A stretch of 64,000 nucleotides of DNA. Origin: JABMOV01 sp964344305 (GTDB lineage: Bacteria; Fidelibacterota; Marinisomatia; Marinisomatales; JABMOV01). Shown here in pieces: positions 1-8,611 of the stretch. The notes beneath the pieces were generated by a model. It was given only the letters and a program-made list of their open reading frames with translations. It did no database searches and was not told the origin of the DNA. Position 1 is the first letter of the stretch. The number at the start of each line of letters is the position of its first letter. The DNA lies in the NCBI GenBank assembly GCA_964344305.1, contig CAYFMT010000012.1, positions 10,083 to 74,082 on the forward strand, in the 5' to 3' direction. The translations under genes were made by a program, and so were the position numbers.

Positions 1-1
1 C

Positions 2-1231
2 CTCTTTAGATGGGCCATGTTTGGACGTCCTTACACCGTACCCGAACTCCTCGATGAAATTCTTATTGCAGATGACGATGATGGAACACTGGTAAACGGA
101 ACACCCAATTTCACAGATATTGCTGATGGCTTTGCACAGCATAATGTCTATGCTTCCATCCCGGAATATGGAATTGCCCATACTCCAATCATGAATATGG
201 ATGCTGCACCGAATCCTATTCTTATAGAAGCATTTATCAGCTCTATCCATGGGGATATTGTAAATCCACAGCTTCATTACTCTATTCTAGGTACAAACAC
301 AACCATTCCAATGAATCCTACAGAGGACCCAAGCACTTTCCAGGCGTTTATTCCCGCCATGGAATCCGGTACCATTGTTACATATTATATTGATGCATCC
401 GATGCAGAGGGTAATTACATGATCGTCCCTGAAACCGCTCCAGAGCATCCATATTTCTTCCTGGTAGGAGATATCCAATCCTTCCCCGTTCTAGCCAGTG
501 ATAATGCTGAAACAGATCAGGGATGGACACTGGGAATTGATACTGACCAGGCATCCACTGGGATCTGGGAGCGGGTTGATCCAATCGGTACAGAAGGAAA
601 TGGAATTCAAGCCCAGCCGGAATTCGATCATACACCAAATGGAGAAATCTGTTTCGTTACAGGTAATGCCGAATTTGATGGAACAAATGTTGGCGAAAAT
701 GATGTGGATGGTGGAGTTACAACTCTGGTCTCACTACCTTATAACCTTTCAGGTGTTCTACAGCCTATCCTCACATACTGGAGATGGTATACCAACAATG
801 CTGGGGATTCACCTGGTGAGGATGTGTGGCGAGTGCAGATCTCAAGTGACAGTCAAAACTGGATAACGCTTGAAGAAACGAGCGAATCACAGTCTTCATG
901 GGTTTATAAACAATATCTAATTGACGAATATGTGGATTTAAACGAAACAGTTTACATCCGATTCCAGGCTGATGATTCCGGAGACGGATCCATTGTTGAA
1001 GCTGGAGTAGATGATATTGAAATCCGCAATGGCCTTTCGTTGAATGTCGATCCCGGGGATATGGATTTCTCCCAGACGCTGGACATCTATGATATCCTTG
1101 CGATGGCCGATGCTATCACAGGTGAGGGCGGTCCGAATGGTATACAAACATACGTGGGTGACATCAACGGGGACGGAATCCTGAACATTATGGATGTTAT
1201 AATTATGGTACAGATGGTACTGGATTACTGA
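2..1231 (+). CDS. C-terminal part of a secreted protein with dockerin repeat (5' end outside window)
   Basis: The reading frame is open to the left edge (frame from base 2), so the true start lies outside the window and the ATG at 17 is probably internal. Counting from that ATG, the first 40 residues contain an acidic DDDDG stretch followed by NGTPNFTDIADGFAQHN. That kind of segment occurs near the end of the catalytic part of secreted metallopeptidases, from memory of such proteins. A beta-rich region follows, with a jelly-roll-like module around residues 165-335 (WRWYTNN, VDDIEI). Residues 343-404 form a type I dockerin: two calcium-loop-like repeats (DPGDMDFSQTLDIYDIL and DINGDGILNIMDVI). 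The protein ends at the dockerin and has no NYPNPFNP sorting domain. It is probably an exported enzyme, but the catalytic part is not visible, so the peptidase call is inference. Confidence 0.6.
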   Translation, partial: LFRWAMFGRPYTVPELLDEILIADDDDGTLVNGTPNFTDIADGFAQHNVYASIPEYGIAHTPIMNMDAAPNPILIEAFISSIHGDIVNPQLHYSILGTNTTIPMNPTEDPSTFQAFIPAMESGTIVTYYIDASDAEGNYMIVPETAPEHPYFFLVGDIQSFPVLASDNAETDQGWTLGIDTDQASTGIWERVDPIGTEGNGIQAQPEFDHTPNGEICFVTGNAEFDGTNVGENDVDGGVTTLVSLPYNLSGVLQPILTYWRWYTNNAGDSPGEDVWRVQISSDSQNWITLEETSESQSSWVYKQYLIDEYVDLNETVYIRFQADDSGDGSIVEAGVDDIEIRNGLSLNVDPGDMDFSQTLDIYDILAMADAITGEGGPNGIQTYVGDINGDGILNIMDVIIMVQMVLDY

Positions 1232-1237
1232 TCCAGA

Positions 1238-1990
1238 ATGTACCCAAAATTTCATAGTTTTTTCCTTACCCTGCTTATCTCTGCAGGGGTTTCTCAGAAC
1301 ATTTCTGGCATTATTCACGAGAACGAACTCGACATGGATAATGTTAAAGAAGCCGGTCGGCTATTAATGGATCATGGGATTGGGTTTGTAAAGATCGAAT
1401 CCAATAGCAAATCAGATGATACGTGTGTCGTCACTATCCATGGGTATGAATCAAGAGGTTACGAATGGGTTGTACCGCTATCAGGATTAGCTCAACGTTT
1501 TGGAAACTCTTATTTTTACCGATATGATTGGGACTCCTGTCCTGACACAATATCCAAAAATTTCAGTCATGACATGTCATTGTTACTTGATACCAAACCA
1601 AAACCCAGCGTGTTAATCCTGTTTGCCCACAGTTACGGTGGAGTTATTTTGACATTATCGCTGAAGTCTTTAGTAAATCCAGGTAGTGTAAATGCTCATG
1701 TAATTGCGTCCCCACTGGCAGGATACCCCAGGTTGACTGATGCGTGTAGGAATGAGGATATAACAGAACAATACGAATGGGATACCTGGTCTGAAAACAT
1801 TCGATTCTATCAGTGGAGAACCCAGCATAAAAGTGATGGGGCCTTTAATCATCTGAAAAAAGACCCACAATTGATTTCTATTCCAGGCAGTCAGGTTGTG
1901 ACACTCCCTGATACCATGGATGGTCATCGACTGGGACACAATTGGTCCATCACATGGGTAATGCGTCAATTTCTAAATAGTAATGATTAA
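1238..1990 (+). CDS. Exported alpha/beta-hydrolase (lipase/esterase-like)
   Basis: This 250-residue protein has a hydrophobic N-terminus (residues 8-19) that looks like a signal peptide, so it probably acts outside the cytoplasm. It shows the alpha/beta-hydrolase pattern: an oxyanion HG pair at 68-69 (TIHGYES), a nucleophile elbow AHSYGG with Ser132, and candidate catalytic histidines at 230 and 234 in DGHRLGHNW near the C-terminus. The acid residue is not obvious. It starts 6 bases after the dockerin gene and is probably cotranscribed with it. The substrate cannot be predicted; lipase, esterase or acyltransferase are all possible. Confidence 0.65.
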   Translation: MYPKFHSFFLTLLISAGVSQNISGIIHENELDMDNVKEAGRLLMDHGIGFVKIESNSKSDDTCVVTIHGYESRGYEWVVPLSGLAQRFGNSYFYRYDWDSCPDTISKNFSHDMSLLLDTKPKPSVLILFAHSYGGVILTLSLKSLVNPGSVNAHVIASPLAGYPRLTDACRNEDITEQYEWDTWSENIRFYQWRTQHKSDGAFNHLKKDPQLISIPGSQVVTLPDTMDGHRLGHNWSITWVMRQFLNSND

Positions 1991-2008
1991 TATCGGATTC
2001 AAGGATTC

Positions 2009-3211
2009 TTAATAAAGAAATTGCTGAATATCATACACGGATATTTTTACACCTCGATCCGTTACTTCATTCAATCTATATCGTAAATCCGCTGCCTGAC
2101 GTTTGATTTCACGCCTGCTCATAAAATCCACACCAGCATTTTCCATGGCTGTCCTGAATTCTGGATTGGCATCATAGTATTCAGATACGTATACCATATC
2201 ACCCTGTCCGAGCGACAGGTTTTTAGTTACTTCAACACAATCTTCAACATGTTTCTCCGCAAAGGTGTTTCCACCTATCCCGGCAAGAAATATAACCCCG
2301 ACACTTACTCCACCTTCCTTCAAGCTCGCTACCAGTGAGTAGAGTTCATTATCCAATCGCGGTTTATTCATTATGGTTAATAAATCAGGGTTTCCAGTTT
2401 CAATACCAAGGTAAACGCGTTTTAAACCTGAGTCAGCTAGGGCGCGAAAATCATCACAATCCTTTTTAATACCGGTATAGAGGTCGATAAAAGAGTAAAT
2501 ATTCTGTAGCTGTGGAAAATACCCGTGGATCGTATCCATCACCTCAAGTAACTGTTTTTGAGGCATGATAACAGCGTTAGCATCGCCCAGGAAAATGGAT
2601 TTTCGCAGGTGTATCCCTTCTCCGATGAATCCCTGAATATCATTTAAGTGCCGAATAATTGCTTCCAGGGATTTAATACGAAAATCTCGATCACGATAAA
2701 AATTGCAGAATGTACATTTATTGTAGCTGCACCCTTCAGTGATCTGTACAACCAATGCCATGTATTGATCCGGTGGCAGAATGGATATGGGCTTATATAC
2801 TTCATGAAATCGATGGGTTTCATTTCTCAGGGCTTGATCATCCCATTGCAGGATTCTATCGCATACGGACTGTGCATCTTCTGGAAACTCACTGAAGTAG
2901 CTATGTAATTCGGATAACCCTTTTTGATAATCTGGCATTGCCTCAGCCATGGGGATTTCATCGACACTTCGAAATACATCCAATCCTACAAGCTTTCTTG
3001 ATTTCAGGAAATACCGATTGTCCAGCGTCCTGCGAATGTTCCTCTCCTTCACATACATCCCCTGGAGCCTTCCTTCCCTGTCGAATGTCCATAGATTATC
3101 GCCTGGATTGATGAACAAATTCACAGCATGTTCTTTCACTGTAAGTGAAATGGTCCTGCCTTTATCATCGATAGAATACTGGTCTCCTTTGATCAATTTA
3201 TCATGCTTCAT
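2009..3211 (-). CDS. Radical SAM domain protein of unknown substrate
   Basis: This is a 400-residue protein when started at the ATG at 3211. A frame four codons longer begins with TTG at 3223 and is less likely. The motif CSYNKCTFCNFYRD gives the CX4CX2C spacing C161, C166, C169 instead of the classical CX3CX2C; the same cluster-binding role is expected. Further motifs fit a radical SAM TIM barrel: FLGDANA, YLGIETG (SAM/GXIXGXXE-like) and GVIFLAGIGG. It overlaps the end of the upstream HAD gene by 11 bases, so the two are probably one operon. The N-terminal 150 residues are not a domain I recognise. Elp3- or HemN-like enzymes are the nearest fold relatives, but the substrate is unknown. Confidence 0.7.
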   Translation of the reverse strand: MKHDKLIKGDQYSIDDKGRTISLTVKEHAVNLFINPGDNLWTFDREGRLQGMYVKERNIRRTLDNRYFLKSRKLVGLDVFRSVDEIPMAEAMPDYQKGLSELHSYFSEFPEDAQSVCDRILQWDDQALRNETHRFHEVYKPISILPPDQYMALVVQITEGCSYNKCTFCNFYRDRDFRIKSLEAIIRHLNDIQGFIGEGIHLRKSIFLGDANAVIMPQKQLLEVMDTIHGYFPQLQNIYSFIDLYTGIKKDCDDFRALADSGLKRVYLGIETGNPDLLTIMNKPRLDNELYSLVASLKEGGVSVGVIFLAGIGGNTFAEKHVEDCVEVTKNLSLGQGDMVYVSEYYDANPEFRTAMENAGVDFMSRREIKRQAADLRYRLNEVTDRGVKISVYDIQQFLY

Positions 3212-3860
3212 TACAATCACCAATCATTCGTACAATATCCTTTGGGAATACAGCGATTTTATCCGGACCTGCTTCTTCTAACTCCATTCTTCCCTTGAAT
3301 CCCCATAAAACCCCCATGGATTTAGCTCCTGCGTTTCGCGCCGTTTCAATATCGATGGCAGAATCACCAATCATAAGGATTTCTTTGCAGGACACATGCA
3401 ATGCATGAGAGATAAAGTTCAATCCATAGGGATCAGGTTTTAGTGGATATCCATCCCGTCCCCCTAACACTGGATCGAAATTAATTCTTGGGAAAAATCT
3501 ATCCACTGATATTTTTGTATACCTGATTGGTTTGTTGCTGAGGACTGCCATTGGAATGTGCATCGCAGTAATGGTGTCCAGCACTTCATGGATTCCATCA
3601 TAAACTGACGAACCAGTTTCCCAGGACATACTGTAGTTCTGTTTTACTTCATCAATCAATGTTGGCAATTGGGAATGCAAATCGGTTGGAAATGAATCCT
3701 GTATAAGCTTTTCGATTCCACTACCAACAGCATTTTTATAGAAAGTATTATCAAACTCCGGCAGATTATATTTATGCAACACCTGATTTACTGCTGATTT
3801 AATACCATCCAGCGTATTCAACAGTGTACCATCCAGGTCAAATACAATCGCTTTGATCAT
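3201..3860 (-). CDS. HAD-superfamily phosphatase, phosphoglycolate phosphatase-like
   Basis: The 219-residue protein carries all HAD motifs in order: FDLDGTLLNT (nucleophile and acid/base aspartates) at the N-terminus, VLSNKP (motif II), a lysine in the KPDPYGL segment (motif III) and GDSAIDIETARNAG (motif IV). The helical cap between motifs I and II places it in subfamily I, the Gph/PGP type. The start is set at the ATG at 3860; one extra TTG codon precedes it. Substrate choice within this family is not predictable from sequence, so phosphoglycolate is only the commonest option. It is cotranscribed with the radical SAM gene downstream and lies divergent from nrdJ. Confidence 0.8.
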   Translation of the reverse strand: MIKAIVFDLDGTLLNTLDGIKSAVNQVLHKYNLPEFDNTFYKNAVGSGIEKLIQDSFPTDLHSQLPTLIDEVKQNYSMSWETGSSVYDGIHEVLDTITAMHIPMAVLSNKPIRYTKISVDRFFPRINFDPVLGGRDGYPLKPDPYGLNFISHALHVSCKEILMIGDSAIDIETARNAGAKSMGVLWGFKGRMELEEAGPDKIAVFPKDIVRMIGDCNEA

Positions 3861-3993
3861 CAATCTTGACAGTTTTGAACTAATTTTTGATAAAATTTCA
3901 TGGGATTGAATTTACCATTACTTCCCTATGTAGTACGAAATCAATGGGTTGAAAATCAGTCATTTTTCGGATGATTTTATCTTCTTTTTTTAC

Positions 3994-4013
3994 TGTGGAT
4001 AACTTGTGGAAAA
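3994..4013 (-). promoter_or_regulatory. Two DnaA-box-like 9-mers upstream of nrdJ
   Basis: The + strand reads TGTGGATAA at 3994-4002 and TGTGGAAAA at 4005-4013. Their complements are TTATCCACA, the consensus DnaA box, and TTTTCCACA, a one-base variant. The boxes point the same way and are 11 bases apart, one helical turn. The gap between the HAD gene and nrdJ (3861-4193) is AT-rich. In E. coli, DnaA regulates nrdAB, so a role in cell-cycle control of ribonucleotide reductase is plausible. A role as a replication origin is a less likely alternative. Confidence 0.5.
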
Positions 4014-4024
4014 CATAAAATAGT

Positions 4025-4052
4025 ATGCATTTTCTCGACGAGAAATTTGCAT
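4025..4052. promoter_or_regulatory. Interrupted palindrome, operator candidate upstream of nrdJ
   Basis: The inner arms are TTTCTCG (4031-4037) and CGAGAAA (4039-4045) around a single A. The outer arms are ATGCA (4025-4029) and TGCAT (4048-4052). The one-base spacer argues for a protein-binding dyad over an RNA hairpin. It lies 11 bases downstream of the DnaA-box pair and about 140 bases before the nrdJ start. The regulator is unknown. Confidence 0.4.
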
Positions 4053-4111
4053 TATCCGGTTTTTTAGTTTGCTTATCTTTTGGTCAGGTTTTAGATTTTG
4101 CCTGCCAACTA

Positions 4112-4125
4112 GGCGATATATCGCC
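4112..4125. promoter_or_regulatory. Perfect 14-bp palindrome GGCGATATATCGCC, possible NrdR-type site
   Basis: The sequence is self-complementary over 14 bases and ends 68 bases before the nrdJ ATG. Its ATATAT core resembles the centre of NrdR boxes, but the flanks do not match the usual ACAC/GTGT. No nrdR gene is in the window. It could also be a site for another dimeric regulator. Confidence 0.35.
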
Positions 4126-4193
4126 AAATCACTTGCCAGCCATATTTTTTGACATAAATACGTCCAACATTACGATACCAAAGGAACCTGTAT

Positions 4194-6635
4194 ATGGCGG
4201 AAGCGATTGAACTCAACTTCTCGGGAAATAAACCGAAAAGTGAGAATATTGATCCCATTGTAAAAGAAACATTATTGGAAGCTCAGAACGCGGAACTGAG
4301 TGACGAATCCAATAAACCTAATGAAAACCCCTATCACATAGATCGTTATTACCATAACGATACACTGGGGAAAGATGTCCTAAAAAATAAATACCTGTCC
4401 CCAGAGGAAAACCATCCCTTCGAGATATGGGAACGTCAGGCAATGGCTATTGCCTCGGTTGAACGGACCAAAAAGCTTCGGGAAACATGGGCCAGACGAT
4501 TTCAGTCCATCCTTGAAGATTTCAAATTTGTTCCGGGCGGACGGATCATGCATGGCGCAGGCCGCAACGACATAACCACCACGTTGAATAACTGTTATGT
4601 CGTGGCCATAAAGGATGACTCCATCAAGTCCATTTACCAAACTATCAATGATGAAGCCATGACGTATAAATATGGCGGGGGTTGTGGCCATGACCTTTCT
4701 ATCCTGAGACCCTCAGGTGATGCCATTAATGGTACCGGTGGCAACTCATGTGGTCCCACAGGATTTATGAACCTGTTCAGTGAAAATACCAATACTATAG
4801 CTCAACACGGTCGTCGCGGTGCAAATATGCAAACCCTGAGGATTGATCATCCTGACATTGAAAAGTTCATTGAAATAAAAACCGGGGATATCAATATGGT
4901 GAAATATTCCAATATCTCCGTGCTTTTAACGCATGAATTCATGAAAGCTGTGGAAAATGACAGTGAGTTTAATCTCACATGGGAAGGCGAAGTATACAAA
5001 ACGATCCAGGCCAGGGACTTATGGAATAAAATTATATTACATGCACATGAAAGCGCTGAACCGGGCTTATTGTTCTGGGATACGATGAAAGAATACCACA
5101 ACGCTGAATATTGCAGTCCACTAGTGTCTACCAATCCATGTGCTGAGCAACCATTGCCCGACGGCGGTTGCTGTAACCTTGGTGCGGTAAATCTCGAACG
5201 ATTTGTAGACGACCAGGGCAATTTCATGGAAGATGAATTCAAGGAAACAGTTCAGTACGCCACTCGATTTCTTGATAATGTTGTGGATTACAACATGGAT
5301 AGGCATGCATTGGAGAGCCAAAAGCAAAATGCATCCAATGATAGACGAATCGGCCTGGGTATCCTTGGACTGGGTGATATGCTGGTTAAAATGAAGATTA
5401 AATATGACAGCGAAGATGCCCTCCAGACGGTGGACCAGGTTATGCAAATTTTCAGAGATACAACCTACGAGACCAGTTCTGATATTGCTCGCGAAAAAGG
5501 TGCATTCCCTCATTTTGATTGGGACGGATACAGTCAGAGTAAATTTATCAAAAATCTTCCGAAACATCTTCGTGACACCATCAAGGAACAGGGCATTCGT
5601 AACTGTACATGTACCACAGTTGCTCCAACGGGTAGTGGTGCAATTGTTTCACGGGTCACATCTGGTGTTGAGCCTATATTTGCCACATCTTACAGACGGA
5701 AGGTGAAGAAAAATGATGGGTACGGTAAGGAATTTGATGAATATACCGTTTACCATCCCGTTATCGAAAAACTGTTCGGTAATGATGAAAATCTGCCAGA
5801 TTACATTGTGACAGCTCACGAAATTGATCCGTATTTCCGTGTCAAGATGCAGGGTGTTATCCAGAAATATATTGATAGTTCCATTTCATCAACTGTTAAT
5901 CTCGCTGAAGACATCAACCTGGATACCGTCGCTGATATTTATATGTCTGCCTATCAATCCGGTCTGAAAGGAATTACTGTTTATCGAGAAGGCAGCCGTG
6001 AAGGCATCCTCGTGACAGATAAAAAAGAATCCAAAAATAAAAAGGAATCAGCAGATACATCCGATACCCAGCAAAACGGCCAAATGCATTTTCAAACACA
6101 AATGCGGCCCAGGATCAGGCCCAGTACAACACAGGGAATGACCAGAAGAATTCGTACAGGTGAAGGCACTCTGTATATCACCATAAATCAGGATCCCGAT
6201 GGGTTGTGTGAAGTCTTTACAGCAATTGGGAAAGCCGGGGGAAATGCTGCAGCACAATCCGAAGCAATTAGTCGATTGATTTCACTTGCCTTACGCTCCG
6301 GAATAGATCCGAACGCCATTGTGAAGCAGCTTATTGGGATAAGCGGTCCAAACCCCACATGGGAAGATGGCCGACTTATCCTTTCCACCCCGGATGCGAT
6401 TGGTAAAGCACTGGAAGATTATCTCAATAATCATAGCTCAACCCAACCACAGCATGACGAATCGTTTCCTTCATCCACACAATTCACACTCGCTGATGAC
6501 AGGGAAACAAAGGCCAATCCTGTAACAGATTATACATTTAAGAATATCACCACATGTCCAGACTGCGGCAGCACGGTTCAACATCAATCCGGTTGTGTAA
6601 CATGTCCAAGTTGTGGCTTTTCAAAATGTGAATAA
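4194..6635 (+). CDS. nrdJ: Adenosylcobalamin-dependent (class II) ribonucleoside-diphosphate reductase
   Basis: This 813-residue enzyme reduces ribonucleotides to deoxyribonucleotides using coenzyme B12 as radical generator, so it needs no small subunit and no oxygen. The family's redox cysteine appears as NNCYVV (C134), and the active-site loop is NPCAEQPLP (C316, E318). No ATP-cone is seen at the N-terminus. A basic, Ser/Lys-rich linker near 620-640 precedes a TSCPD-type domain (about 640-740). The C-terminal 25 residues hold a zinc-ribbon-like CPDC...CPSC pair and a final CE. The start has AAGGA 9 bases upstream. No B12 riboswitch is evident. A strong terminator follows. Confidence 0.95.
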   Translation: MAEAIELNFSGNKPKSENIDPIVKETLLEAQNAELSDESNKPNENPYHIDRYYHNDTLGKDVLKNKYLSPEENHPFEIWERQAMAIASVERTKKLRETWARRFQSILEDFKFVPGGRIMHGAGRNDITTTLNNCYVVAIKDDSIKSIYQTINDEAMTYKYGGGCGHDLSILRPSGDAINGTGGNSCGPTGFMNLFSENTNTIAQHGRRGANMQTLRIDHPDIEKFIEIKTGDINMVKYSNISVLLTHEFMKAVENDSEFNLTWEGEVYKTIQARDLWNKIILHAHESAEPGLLFWDTMKEYHNAEYCSPLVSTNPCAEQPLPDGGCCNLGAVNLERFVDDQGNFMEDEFKETVQYATRFLDNVVDYNMDRHALESQKQNASNDRRIGLGILGLGDMLVKMKIKYDSEDALQTVDQVMQIFRDTTYETSSDIAREKGAFPHFDWDGYSQSKFIKNLPKHLRDTIKEQGIRNCTCTTVAPTGSGAIVSRVTSGVEPIFATSYRRKVKKNDGYGKEFDEYTVYHPVIEKLFGNDENLPDYIVTAHEIDPYFRVKMQGVIQKYIDSSISSTVNLAEDINLDTVADIYMSAYQSGLKGITVYREGSREGILVTDKKESKNKKESADTSDTQQNGQMHFQTQMRPRIRPSTTQGMTRRIRTGEGTLYITINQDPDGLCEVFTAIGKAGGNAAAQSEAISRLISLALRSGIDPNAIVKQLIGISGPNPTWEDGRLILSTPDAIGKALEDYLNNHSSTQPQHDESFPSSTQFTLADDRETKANPVTDYTFKNITTCPDCGSTVQHQSGCVTCPSCGFSKCE

Positions 6636-6659
6636 TCCACCATTAAGTCCTAAAAACAA

Positions 6660-6690
6660 AAAAGCCTTGAAGGAAACCTTCAAGGCTTTT
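6660..6690. terminator. Bidirectional rho-independent terminator between nrdJ and frr
   Basis: Perfect 14-bp stem (AAAAGCCTTGAAGG, 6660-6673, with its complement at 6677-6690) and a 3-base loop. It is flanked by A-runs on the left and T-runs on the right, so it can stop both convergent transcripts. Confidence 0.93.
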
Positions 6691-6711
6691 TAACAACTAA
6701 AATCTATTAGT

Positions 6712-7269
6712 TTATACTTCCATGACTTCAGCTTCTTTATGTTCCTGAACTTCAGCAAAACGCTTAATGTGATCATCTGTCATGGTCTGGATTTCATCCT
6801 CAGCACGTTTTATCAAATCTTCTGAAATACTTTCTTCCTTCTGATAATCCTTCAAATGATGAATGGCATCCCTGCGAACATTTCGTACGGCAACACGCCC
6901 TTCTTCAACCAGTTGGTGCACAATTCGAATCAACTCTTTTCTCCGTTCCTCGCTCAATGCTGGAATAGGACATAGAATTATCTGACCGTTGTTGCTTGGT
7001 GTCAAACCCAGGTTGTGGTTTAGAATCGCCCTCTCAACATCAGCCAACAGATTCTTTTCCCATGGCTGCACAGTAATCAAGCGTGGCTCAGGCACGGATA
7101 TATTTGCTACCTGATTCAATGGTGTAGGAGTACCGTAATAATCAACTTTCACTGAATTGAGTAATTCAGGATTTGCACGACCCGTCCGTATTTTTGCCAG
7201 TTCACCAATAGTATGAGTGACTGCCTGGTCCATTCTATGTTGTGCATCTTTTTTAATGTCATCGATCAT
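6712..7269 (-). CDS. frr: Ribosome recycling factor
   Basis: The 185-residue length matches the family. The N-terminal helix is followed by the conserved KIRTGRANPELL segment, then the beta-domain with PLNQVANISVPEPR, and the C-terminal helical segment EERRKELIR...VRNVRRDA. The protein works in the cytoplasm with EF-G to split the post-termination ribosome. It is the last gene of the rplM-rpsI-rpsB-tsf-pyrH-frr string, starts 6 bases after the pyrH stop, and ends at the shared terminator. Confidence 0.97.
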   Translation of the reverse strand: MIDDIKKDAQHRMDQAVTHTIGELAKIRTGRANPELLNSVKVDYYGTPTPLNQVANISVPEPRLITVQPWEKNLLADVERAILNHNLGLTPSNNGQIILCPIPALSEERRKELIRIVHQLVEEGRVAVRNVRRDAIHHLKDYQKEESISEDLIKRAEDEIQTMTDDHIKRFAEVQEHKEAEVMEV

Positions 7270-7275
7270 TGTTTC

Positions 7276-7992
7276 TTACTCCGTCACAATTGTTCCGAGT
7301 TTACTACCGGTTGCAATCTTTTTCAAGTCTCCCGAATGGTTAATATTGAATACACCGATGGGCATCTTGTTTTCCATACATAATGTAATAGCTGTCAGGT
7401 CCATAACCCGCAAATCATTTCTCAGAACTTCCTGATAAGTAATGGTATCATATTTTACAGCGGATGGATTTTTTACTGGATCAGAATCATATACTCCATC
7501 AACTTTTGTCCCTTTCAGTACAATTTCTGCACCCAGTTCATTTGCACGTAATGCCGCAGCAGTGTCCGTAGAGAAATATGGATTTCCGGTACCTCCTGCA
7601 ACTATGACAACACGACCTTTTTCCAAATGGCGAATTGCACGTCTCCTAATATAGGGTTCTGCAATTTTTGATACATCAATGGCAGTAAGTGTACGAGTAA
7701 CAACATCCATTTTTTCTAGGGCATCCTGAACGGCTATTGCATTCATAATGGTCCCCAGCATTCCCATGTAGTCCCCTGTTACCCTATCCATACCACTTTT
7801 GGCAGCCTGTGCACCACGTAGAAGATTTCCTGCGCCGAGAATCAGTCCAATACTGATACCTAGGTCATGTATGGACTTGACTTCTGATGCAAGGTATCTT
7901 GCACGGACAGGATCAATGCCAAAACCCTGCTCACCTGCCAATACTTCTCCGCTTAATTTGAGTAGTATCCGCCTGTAAACAGGGTTTTCCAT
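7276..7992 (-). CDS. pyrH: UMP kinase
   Basis: At 238 residues this is a typical bacterial hexameric UMP kinase of the amino-acid kinase fold, phosphorylating UMP to UDP. Visible motifs are ILLKLSGE at the N-terminus, GAGNLLRG for nucleotide binding, VTGDYMGMLGTIMNAIA, VIVAGGTGNPYFSTDTAAALRA and KGTKVDGVYDSDP. It sits between tsf and frr, the usual place, and links translation genes with the pyrimidine pathway encoded downstream of 10424 and at 52700. Confidence 0.97.
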   Translation of the reverse strand: MENPVYRRILLKLSGEVLAGEQGFGIDPVRARYLASEVKSIHDLGISIGLILGAGNLLRGAQAAKSGMDRVTGDYMGMLGTIMNAIAVQDALEKMDVVTRTLTAIDVSKIAEPYIRRRAIRHLEKGRVVIVAGGTGNPYFSTDTAAALRANELGAEIVLKGTKVDGVYDSDPVKNPSAVKYDTITYQEVLRNDLRVMDLTAITLCMENKMPIGVFNINHSGDLKKIATGSKLGTIVTE

Positions 7993-8011
7993 ATAGAGAA
8001 AAGCTTAAAGG

Positions 8012-8611
8012 CTAAACAGTTTCGCCTACAGCAAATCGGACATATCGATTCACCATGATGTTTTCACCCAGTGTTGCGACGGTATCCGTTATAAGATCCT
8101 TAACTTTTTTGTCAGAATCCTTGATGAAAGCCTGATCTAAGAGGCAGTTCTCTTCATAGAATTTATTCATTTTTCCATCAACGATTTTTTCAAGGATGTG
8201 ATCAGGTTTTCCAGAGGACCTGGCCTGATCCATATAAATTTCTTTTTCCTTTTCAACCACATCGGAAGGCACATCTTCCCTTCTGATCGAAATCGGATTG
8301 GTAGCAGCGATCTGCATGGAAATATTGTGAGCAAGTTCTGTAAAACCATCTGTTTTTGCAACGAAGTCTGTTTCGCATCCAATATCCAGAAGTACACCAA
8401 GGCGCCCACCCTGATGTATGTATGAATAGATCAATCCTTCATTTGCCGAACGTGCACTTTTTTTCTCTGCTTTGGCTACACCGGTTTTGCGAAGGTTATC
8501 AATTGCTTTTTCAATATCCCCATTTGATTCTACCAGTGCTTTTTTACAATCCATCATTCCTGCACCGGTTTTATCTCTTAATTCTTTTACTACTTTTGCG
8601 TCAATACTCAT
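8012..8611 (-). CDS. tsf: Elongation factor Ts, short form
   Basis: The protein exchanges GDP for GTP on EF-Tu. The N-terminal UBA-like region KELRDKTGAGMMDCKKAL and the core motif GCETDFVAKTDGF are present. At 199 residues it is much shorter than the E. coli protein (about 283) and resembles the compact type known from Thermus. The rpsB stop and tsf start overlap as TAATG at 8609-8613, so translation is probably coupled. Confidence 0.96.
   Translation of the reverse strand: MSIDAKVVKELRDKTGAGMMDCKKALVESNGDIEKAIDNLRKTGVAKAEKKSARSANEGLIYSYIHQGGRLGVLLDIGCETDFVAKTDGFTELAHNISMQIAATNPISIRREDVPSDVVEKEKEIYMDQARSSGKPDHILEKIVDGKMNKFYEENCLLDQAFIKDSDKKVKDLITDTVATLGENIMVNRYVRFAVGETV

Noticed and set aside
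3861..4193. Replication origin
   Set aside because: Only two DnaA boxes are seen and there is no dnaA, dnaN, gidA or rpmH gene nearby; kept as an alternative reading only.
4025..4210. 61-codon open frame ahead of nrdJ on the + strand
   Set aside because: It covers the palindromes and overlaps the nrdJ start, has no ribosome binding site and no recognisable features; the region looks regulatory.
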